A stretch of DNA of 55,204 nucleotides from assembly GCA_902470835.1 (NCBI GenBank), contig CABRHR010000002.1, forward strand, positions 1 through 55,204, read 5' to 3'. The position numbers and the translations under genes are program-made. The notes under the pieces are model-generated. The model was not told the origin of the DNA and did not search any database. It saw only the letters and a program-made list of their open reading frames with translations. Of the stretch, positions 49,745 to 55,204 are shown piece after piece. Each line of letters begins with the position of its first letter. The stretch's first letter is position 1. Source of the DNA: an uncultured Collinsella sp. Lineage in GTDB: Bacteria > Actinomycetota > Coriobacteriia > Coriobacteriales > Coriobacteriaceae.

Positions 49745-51262
49745 ATGCCGTACTATCTTGGCATCGACATTGGAACGAGTGCGTCCAAGGGCGTGTTAAT
49801 AGATGCGGAGTGTCGAATTGTGGCGCAGGCATCTTGCCAACATGAAACCGAGAACCCTCAGGATGGTTGGTATCAGCACGATACAGAAGCGATTTGGTGG
49901 GGTGATTTTTGCCGGCTGTCTCGCGAGCTTATCGAGTGCGCGGGCATCGAGGCGAGCCAGATCCGCTGCGTAGGGTTGTCGGCTTTGGGCTGTGATTGCG
50001 TGCCAGTCGATGAAGATTGCCACGCCTTGGCTCCGGCAATTCTCTACGGGGTTGATGCTCGCTCGAAGCCGCAGATTGACGAGCTTCTTTCCGAATATGG
50101 CCCCGATCGCGCTCGCGAGCTCTTTGGACACGATCCGTGTTCGTCGGATATCGCCCCTAAGGTCCTTTGGTTTAAGGAGAATATGCCCGAGGTCCATGAG
50201 CGGGCGGCGAAGTTTCTTACGGCTTCGTCCTATCTATGCGCCAAACTTACCGGCAGGTTTACGATCGACCGTTACCTTGCCGAGGATTTCCTTCCCTTAT
50301 ACGATCGCGGGACGTGGCAGGTTAATGAGCGCGGGTGCGCGCGGTTTTGCCGTCCCGACCAGATGGCCGAAGTCATGGCGGCGACCGATATCGCCGGTGT
50401 AATCACGGATCGGGCGGCGGTTGAAACCGGTCTTGCGAGGGATACGCCGGTGCTTGTCGGAACAGGCGATTCGGGCGCCGAGGCGATTTCTACCGGAGTG
50501 TTCTGCCCCGGGGACATGATGGTGCAACTCGGGAGCACGGCCTACTTTATCTATTTGGCGGACCATATGGTCGATGACGCTCGTCTATGGCCAGGGACAT
50601 TCATCATCCCCGGAACCTACGGCATCTGCGCCGGGACCAATACAGCAGGTGCGTTGACGGCGTGGTTGCGACGCGAGTTGTACCGCGATGTCATGGATGC
50701 CGAACACTCCGGCGGCCCCGATGCCTATGAGGTCATGGCGCACGATGCCGGGCAGGTAGGTCCTGGAGCAGATGGCCTGCTGTGTCTTCCATACTTTGCG
50801 GGCGAGCGCACCCCGCTCAACGATCCCGAGGCGCGTGGCGTGTTCTTCGGTCTGACCGAAAGGCATACCCGGGGCCATATGGTCCGCGCGGCTTTGGAAG
50901 GGATCGCCTACACTGTTGCGGCTCATGTCGACATCATCGAGCGCGAGCACGGGCTTCCCATCGAGCGCATCATGCTCGTGGGCGGCGGAACTAAGAATCC
51001 GGTATGGATGCAGGCGATTGCCGATGTCTGCGGTCGTGAGGTCTCGGTTGCGAAGGTTACGGTGGGCGCATGTTTTGGCGATGCCCTTATGGCGGCACTT
51101 GCTGGCGGCGCCTATTCATCATGGGGTGAGCTCGCCCGGGTTCTTGGGGTCGCGCAAACGATCGAGCCTGATATGGACGCTCATGAGCTGTACGCATCGC
51201 GCCGCCGTATCTTTGATGAGCTATATGCGCGAAATTGCGACCTTATGCACGAGCTAGTATAG
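49745..51262 (+). CDS. FGGY-family carbohydrate kinase
   Basis: 505 residues. N-terminal YYLGIDIGTSASKGVLID is the phosphate-1 motif; TGDSGAEAISTGV and MLVGGGTKNPVWMQAIADV are the later ATP-binding blocks. Nearest types are xylulose/gluconate kinases; the substrate is unknown. It starts 5 nt after btpA and closes the catabolic locus. GAGGGGAG lies before the start. Confidence 0.92.
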   Translation: MPYYLGIDIGTSASKGVLIDAECRIVAQASCQHETENPQDGWYQHDTEAIWWGDFCRLSRELIECAGIEASQIRCVGLSALGCDCVPVDEDCHALAPAILYGVDARSKPQIDELLSEYGPDRARELFGHDPCSSDIAPKVLWFKENMPEVHERAAKFLTASSYLCAKLTGRFTIDRYLAEDFLPLYDRGTWQVNERGCARFCRPDQMAEVMAATDIAGVITDRAAVETGLARDTPVLVGTGDSGAEAISTGVFCPGDMMVQLGSTAYFIYLADHMVDDARLWPGTFIIPGTYGICAGTNTAGALTAWLRRELYRDVMDAEHSGGPDAYEVMAHDAGQVGPGADGLLCLPYFAGERTPLNDPEARGVFFGLTERHTRGHMVRAALEGIAYTVAAHVDIIEREHGLPIERIMLVGGGTKNPVWMQAIADVCGREVSVAKVTVGACFGDALMAALAGGAYSSWGELARVLGVAQTIEPDMDAHELYASRRRIFDELYARNCDLMHELV

Positions 51263-51328
51263 CGCCGCCGAATTGCCCCACGCTCTTATGGGGGCTGCGT
51301 TGTGCGATTCGCATGTCCCTTGAGGGTC

Positions 51329-51558
51329 GTGGGCAAAAAATGCCAAATATGAGTACTGTCACAAATTTAGTAGCAGCAAAATTTGGCTCTTGAGGTCCAA
51401 GTTGAGTGTCTGCGGACAACTTAAAGCCGTCTAATATGTCCCTGGGTATGCTAAAACGACCTGATAATGAACAGTTGTACATTATCAGGTCGTTGTTTTG
51501 GTGCAAAATAATATGACCAGTTTTACAACAGTACTCATATTTGGCATTTTTTGCCCAC
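51329..51558. mobile_element. 230-bp element with perfect 31-bp inverted ends (MITE candidate)
   Basis: Arms 51329-51359 (GTGGGCAAAAAATGCC...) and 51528-51558 are exact complements. The 168-bp inside is AT-rich and carries further hairpins: ACGACCTGATAATG/CATTATCAGGTCGT (51465-51502 region) and AAGTTG/CAACTT. No transposase frame is present and I see no clear target duplication. Its right end stops 5 bp before the tatD stop codon, so it may also end transcription from both sides. Confidence 0.75.
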
Positions 51559-51563
51559 CGAGG

Positions 51564-52346
51564 TCAGCGGAAGTCGAAAATGGAGTGGGAATTTTCCAGG
51601 ACGACCGACTTGATGCTCTCCTCGGGGCAGTTTTTAAGCGCAGCAATGACCTCGGATACTCTTATGAGTGAATCGACGAGCTGTCGCGCGGATGTTTCCG
51701 CGTCTGGTTCGGCCGGCGCGTCGGTTTCGAGTAGCAAGCGATCAAGTGGAATCTGTCGCGCGTATTCGCGCCCACGTTTGGTCGCAAGCATGCGTTCATT
51801 CACGGAAAAGTAGCAGCCCGCAATGCGTGCGCGGACAAACTCATCTGAGGTGCCGCTAAACCAGTGGAAGATAATGGTGGGGGAGTTGGGGACGTCCTTT
51901 AGAAGGTCGTTCGACTCCAAAGTGTCCAAAGTTGCTCCCGCCGCGCGAACGGCGTGAATGGATAGAACGCGTCCAGGTAGCGGGGACTGCGATAACGTTC
52001 GGCATAGCCGTTCAAATGCCTGCGTCTGGTTTCCCTCGGTGCCTGCAAAGCGTGGCGAGAAATCGAGCCCGACCTCGCCGATAAACCGTTCCCGGATGGC
52101 GAGTTCACAAAGCAGGCCGACCTCGGCGGTTCCGCATCGGCCGTCGGCAATCCACCAGGGGTGGAGGCCCACCCCTGCAATAACGTTGGGACTACTGCTG
52201 GCGCGTTCGGATGCTGACGCGAAATCGCGTGGATCGACGCCGCAATCAAAGAGCTCCAGTCCCATCGCTGCGGCTTCGTGGGCAACGGTGTTCGGGCTGG
52301 CCATCAGGTCGAGGTGACAGTGAGCATCAAAGGACTGCAGCTCCAT
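51564..52346 (-). CDS. tatD: TatD-family metal-dependent hydrolase
   Basis: 260 residues. Metal site motifs FDAHCHLDL, GVGLHPWW, GEVGLDFSP, LSIHAVRAA, FHWFSG and LLLETDAP are all present. TatD proteins are deoxyribonucleases acting on damaged or single-stranded ends. It lies 14 nt downstream of tcdA on the same strand. Confidence 0.92.
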   Translation of the reverse strand: MELQSFDAHCHLDLMASPNTVAHEAAAMGLELFDCGVDPRDFASASERASSSPNVIAGVGLHPWWIADGRCGTAEVGLLCELAIRERFIGEVGLDFSPRFAGTEGNQTQAFERLCRTLSQSPLPGRVLSIHAVRAAGATLDTLESNDLLKDVPNSPTIIFHWFSGTSDEFVRARIAGCYFSVNERMLATKRGREYARQIPLDRLLLETDAPAEPDAETSARQLVDSLIRVSEVIAALKNCPEESIKSVVLENSHSIFDFR

Positions 52347-52360
52347 CGCGGTGTGCCTTG

Positions 52361-53158
52361 CTAGTCCAGGCGCTGGCCGTCGGCGCGAACGCGCTCGGTA
52401 CCGCGTCCACTGATCTTGCGAATAACCTCGCCGGCAATCATCTGGCCCATGATGGGCGGCATAAAGCTGGCGGTTCCGAGCTCGGTGCGCTCGTGGATGT
52501 TGGAGGGGTCACGGCGCTGAGTCTTGACCGACTCCTCGCAGCTAAATAGAACGTGCAGGCTCTTGATGCCACGTTTTTTGCACTCTTTGCGCATGATACG
52601 GCTCATGGGGTCGCGCACCGTGTCAAAGATATCGGCGAAGCGCAGGCATTCGGGATGCAGCTTGTTGCCGCCGCCCATGGAGCTCACCAGGCGAATGTCG
52701 TGGTCCTGAGCATACTTGGCGACGGTGAGCTTGGCCGAGATGGTATCGATGGCGTCGATAACGTAGTCGAGCGTGCCACCTGTCTGCTCCAGAACGCTCG
52801 CGAAGAATTCGTCGATGTTGTCGCTCAGCAGGTATTCGGTGCGCTTGATGACGGTGGCGGCAGGGTTGATGTCATGGATCATGGCCTCCATGACGTCGAC
52901 TTTACGCTTGCCGATGGTGCTGTGAAACGCGATGGCCTGACGGTTGATATTGCTGGGCGCAATGATGTCTTTATCCAGAATTACGAAATGGCCGATGCCG
53001 CCGCGGGCGAGCGCTTCGCAGCAGTTAGAGCCCACGCCGCCGCAGCCGAGCACCAACACCGTGGCGTCGGCGAGCTTGTCGAGCGCCTCGCGCCCCATGA
53101 TGATCTCGAGCTTGGTGTCGCGCGTCTCGACGGGAGCGGCGGCTGCGGTTTCGGTCAT
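52361..53158 (-). CDS. tcdA: tRNA threonylcarbamoyladenosine dehydratase
   Basis: 265 residues, ThiF/E1-like. ATP site VLVLGCGGVGSNCCEALAR, then NINRQ and YVIDAIDTISAK. It cyclises the t6A tRNA modification to ct6A. The C-terminal ELGTASFMPPIMGQMIAGEVIR is typical of TcdA. Start ATG at 53158 (minus) with GGAGG upstream. Confidence 0.93.
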   Translation of the reverse strand: MTETAAAAPVETRDTKLEIIMGREALDKLADATVLVLGCGGVGSNCCEALARGGIGHFVILDKDIIAPSNINRQAIAFHSTIGKRKVDVMEAMIHDINPAATVIKRTEYLLSDNIDEFFASVLEQTGGTLDYVIDAIDTISAKLTVAKYAQDHDIRLVSSMGGGNKLHPECLRFADIFDTVRDPMSRIMRKECKKRGIKSLHVLFSCEESVKTQRRDPSNIHERTELGTASFMPPIMGQMIAGEVIRKISGRGTERVRADGQRLD

Positions 53159-53367
53159 AGATATCCTCCGATGGGGAAGTAATTAACGTAATTGGCTATC
53201 GCCATTATAGGTATTATTCTGCCTCCATTTGAGGCCTTGGGGCATGTTGAAATGAAGCGGGGATTCGCATAAGATTGAAGCAGATGGCACCCGTGGCCGC
53301 GGGTTGGCCAACTCCGAAACACGTTTATGGCGTGAGAAGTGGCCGTCTTCGCATTACGCGGGGGCGG

Positions 53368-53454
53368 CTATTTCATTCGACCTCCAATGTGGATGCCGAG
53401 CTCCACAGCCGCGATTACAAGCAATAACAACGTCAGGACATCGTCAATACTCAT
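53368..53454 (-). CDS. 28-residue hydrophobic peptide, type I toxin-like
   Basis: Reads MSIDDVLTLLLLVIAAVEL followed by GIHIGGRMK. One membrane segment with a short charged tail is the pattern of small holin-like/TxpA-Fst-type toxins. An exceptional ribosome-binding site, AGAAGGAG, lies 7 nt before the ATG. A GC-rich hairpin (53342-53370 region) directly after the stop could end the transcript. No antitoxin RNA promoter was identified with confidence. The rest of 53159-53621 holds only the sdpR promoter. Confidence 0.6.
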   Translation of the reverse strand: MSIDDVLTLLLLVIAAVELGIHIGGRMK

Positions 53455-53549
53455 AGTCCATCTCCTTCTCTGGTAGAGGGGAGCTGGCCCATCTGCTTCT
53501 AACGGTATTGTAACTAAAAGCGAACGAGTGTTCTATGGCTATTGCTGAA

Positions 53550-53587
53550 TTAGATAATTAGACAAACATCTAAATATCGAGTATAGT
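53550..53587 (+). promoter_or_regulatory. Promoter and operator of sdpRI
   Basis: TAGACA (53559-53564), 17 bp, TATAGT (53582-53587). The inverted repeat TTAGAT (53550-53555)/ATCTAA (53568-53573) straddles the -35 box and is a fair ArsR-family operator, suggesting autoregulation. Confidence 0.7.
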
Positions 53588-53621
53588 GTGCGCGTCGAAC
53601 GAAATGCTGAGAGGAGGTCCT

Positions 53622-53900
53622 ATGCCGGGAGAGGGTTTTAAAGCGCTGGCCGATCCTACGCGGCGGCGCATTTTGGAACTACTGCGCGAGGGCAATTGTA
53701 CGGCCGGAGAGCTTGCCGAGCATTTTGACATCAGCAAGCCGTCATTGAGCCATCACTTGGCGACGCTTAAAAACGCCGGGTTGGTGACCGACGAACGTCA
53801 TGGCCAAAACATCGTTTACAGCTTAAACACCACCGTCATGCAGGACTTGATTGGTTGGTTTATGGGCTTTACAAACACGGAAGGTGATAAGGATGAATAA
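53622..53900 (+). CDS. sdpR: ArsR/SdpR-family repressor
   Basis: 92 residues. Winged helix with FKALADPTRRRILELLREG and FDISKPSLSHHLATLKNAGLV, the SdpR type. No metal-binding cysteine motif is visible. GAGGAGG precedes the ATG at 53622. It overlaps the sdpI gene by 8 nt. In Bacillus SdpR represses sdpRI until SdpI, occupied by toxin, recruits it to the membrane. Confidence 0.9.
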   Translation: MPGEGFKALADPTRRRILELLREGNCTAGELAEHFDISKPSLSHHLATLKNAGLVTDERHGQNIVYSLNTTVMQDLIGWFMGFTNTEGDKDE

Positions 53901-54597
53901 CGAAAACAAGGGCATTCACCCCACGGGGGTATCGTTGCGCGTGTGGATTGCGCTGGTTGTTCTGTGCGTCGCCAATGTCGTAGCGCACCTCATGGTGATG
54001 CCGAGCTTGCCTGCACAGATTCCCACGCACTGGGGCGCGAACGGTGCCGTCGATGGTTGGGGTCCTAGCTGGATGGCCTCCGCGCTCGGCGTGCTGCCTC
54101 TGGCGCTTCTCGCAATGTTCTGCGTGGTGCCGCGCATCGACCCCAAAGGTGAGGCATATCGAACCTCGGGCAAGTTCTACCAGGGCTTCGTAATCGCCTT
54201 CACCTTGTTCATGTGCGCCATAAGCTGGCTGGGAGAGCTTACGGTCTGGGGCGTGGTGCCGGCGGTCGGTTCGGTTAACGTGCTGATTTCCGGTGTTGTC
54301 GGTTTGCTGTTCATCGGCGTAGGCAACTACTTGCCGCGTGTGAAGCAGAACTATACGCTCGGTATCAAGACACCCTGGGCGCTTGCCGATCCCGAGAACT
54401 GGCGCCGTACGCAGCGTTTTGGCGGCGCCTGCTTTATGGTGCTGGGTATTGGCCTGATTGTGATGGGCGTGGCAGGCAGCGTGCTTTCGAGTGAAGTCGT
54501 CGCCGCGGTGATTGCGGCTCTGGCGTTTGGTTCGGTTGGAGCCGTCTACGTCTACTCGTATCTGTTGTGGCGCAAATCGCAGCGAGCCGCTCGTTAA
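53893..54597 (+). CDS. sdpI: SdpI-family membrane protein
   Basis: 234 residues. N-terminal DUF1648 part (LPAQIPTHWGANGAVDGWGP) and SdpI part (YLPRVKQNYTLGIKTPWALADPENWRRT), with about six membrane segments. In Bacillus it gives immunity to the SdpC toxin and signals to SdpR. No sdpC gene is present here, so it may respond to a foreign toxin or have a general envelope role. Confidence 0.9.
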   Translation: MNNENKGIHPTGVSLRVWIALVVLCVANVVAHLMVMPSLPAQIPTHWGANGAVDGWGPSWMASALGVLPLALLAMFCVVPRIDPKGEAYRTSGKFYQGFVIAFTLFMCAISWLGELTVWGVVPAVGSVNVLISGVVGLLFIGVGNYLPRVKQNYTLGIKTPWALADPENWRRTQRFGGACFMVLGIGLIVMGVAGSVLSSEVVAAVIAALAFGSVGAVYVYSYLLWRKSQRAAR

Positions 54598-54663
54598 GGT
54601 TGCGGAAAACTAGCGTACGCAGTTCATAGTATGTTCCGGGGGACTTTTCCCAGGTAGTATTAG

Positions 54664-54690
54664 GGGGTGTGGGCAACCATGCCCCTTTTT
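54664..54690 (+). terminator. Terminator of sdpRI
   Basis: GGGGTGTGG pairs with CCATGCCCC (two G-U pairs) around a GCAA tetraloop, then TTTTT. Confidence 0.88.
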
Positions 54691-54781
54691 CGTTACGTTT
54701 CAGAGCTGGTTCCCTCATTTCGTTTCCACTAAGGCGAATCAAGAATAGGGAAACAGCAGGTAGAAAGGATAGAACAGGCAA

Positions 54782-55157
54782 ATGGCAGAGTTTATCTACC
54801 AGATGTATCAGGCTCGCAAGGCCCATGGCGACAAGGTGATCCTTGACGACGTGACCCTGAGCTTCTACCCCGGTGCCAAGATCGGCGTCGTGGGCCCCAA
54901 CGGTATGGGCAAGTCGACCCTGCTCAAGATCATGGCCGGCATCGAGGAGGTCTCCAACGGCGATGCCAAGCTCACCCCCGGCTACACCGTGGGTATCCTG
55001 CAGCAGGAGCCGCCGCTCGACGACGACAAGACCGTCATCGAGAACGTGCGCATGGCATTTGGCGACATGATCGCCAAGGTCGATCGCTTCAACAAGATCG
55101 GCGAGGAGATGTGCGACCCGGATTGCGACATGGACGCCCTCATGGCCGAGATGGGAA
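54782..55157 (+). CDS. ettA: ABC-F ATPase EttA, 3' end cut off by the contig end
   Basis: The first 125 codons of energy-dependent translational throttle A, a ribosome-bound ATPase. It begins MAEFIYQMYQARKAHGDKVI as EttA does, with Walker A GPNGMGKST and QQEPPLD. Normal length is about 555 residues. Real sequence stops at 55157; the frame continues into adapter DNA (reading SYTHLTLPTK), which is not protein. Confidence 0.92.
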
Positions 55158-55204
55158 CTGTCTCTTATACACATCTGACGCTGCCGACGAAGAGGATAGT
55201 GTAG
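55158..55204. other. Illumina Nextera adapter contamination
   Basis: CTGTCTCTTATACACATCT (55158-55176) is the transposase mosaic end, followed by GACGCTGCCGACGA (55177-55190), then AGAGGATA (55191-55198), the complement of i5 index TATCCTCT (S503), and GTGTAG, the start of the P5 sequence. It is an assembly artefact. Confidence 0.98.

Noticed and set aside
51243..51506. 87-codon minus frame in the tatD-FGGY gap
   Set aside because: It crosses the inverted-repeat element, has no ribosome-binding site and is unlike any protein I know.
54434..55174. 246-codon minus frame starting MCIRDS
   Set aside because: It starts inside the adapter sequence and runs antisense to ettA and sdpI.

Overview
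The window looks like a chromosomal contig from a GC-rich, strictly anaerobic gut actinobacterium. Gene content and protein style point to the Coriobacteriia, most likely Collinsella; this is an inference from memory, not from a search. Supporting signs are the anaerobic ribonucleotide reductase pair (nrdD/nrdG), flavodoxin with a DUF3793 protein, a fused folate cluster, GTG/TTG starts behind strong Shine-Dalgarno sites, and very long antisense shadow ORFs. Both ends are artificial: base 1 lies inside a tRNA-Gly, and the last 47 bases (55158-55204) are Illumina Nextera adapter, index and P5 sequence.

Layout. 1-4.0 kb: tRNA-Gly/tRNA-Val, then nrdD behind tandem NrdR boxes, and nrdG. 4.0-5.7 kb: folE, an HD hydrolase and folB. 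5.7-18 kb: housekeeping genes (metallopeptidase, M19 dipeptidase, a SlyD-like FKBP coupled to an orphan UreE, HAD phosphatase, PerR-like regulator, acylphosphatase, oxidoreductase, RNase HI, LysR regulator, O-acetylhomoserine sulfhydrylase with a Cys-containing leader peptide, a secreted coiled-coil protein, ketopantoate reductase, cyclase). 18-25 kb: aldo/keto reductase, oxidoreductase, endonuclease IV and a polar amino acid ABC transporter. 25-29.5 kb: flavodoxin/DUF3793, a metal-binding membrane protein behind a CsoR-like palindrome, and a LexA-controlled Y-family polymerase with a small partner. 29.6-31.4 kb: pgi.

31.3-38.2 kb is the most unusual part. A leftward three-gene operon encodes an unknown helical protein, a ClpP-like serine protease with an intact triad, and a soluble VirD4/TraG-like ATPase. 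It is present twice in tandem. The duplication carried along the last ten codons of pgi and the promoter region of the next gene, so its breakpoint can be read. Both copies keep a four-repeat array with the same 19/21/18-bp spacing upstream of the first gene. Protease and ATPase are strongly conserved between copies (protease about 82% by count); the unknown protein is only about 40% identical. I see no relaxase, integrase or other conjugation gene.

38.2-51.3 kb: two HAD phosphatases, then a GntR regulator and a long catabolic locus: YfcC-type transporter, amidohydrolase, FrlC-like epimerase, FrlB-like deglycase and FrlD-like kinase. A second set follows: PfkB kinase, TIM-barrel amidohydrolase, YjbQ, BtpA and FGGY kinase. 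The first set resembles fructoselysine/fructose-asparagine (Amadori compound) use. 51.3-55.2 kb: a 230-bp element with perfect 31-bp inverted ends, tatD, tcdA, a 28-residue toxin-like peptide, sdpR/sdpI without a toxin gene, and the start of ettA.

Long intergenic palindromes recur through the window (2998, 3314, 8742, 19485, 20672, 28774, 29470, 51329). Several abut the ribosome-binding site of the next gene, and one pair shows compensatory arm changes.
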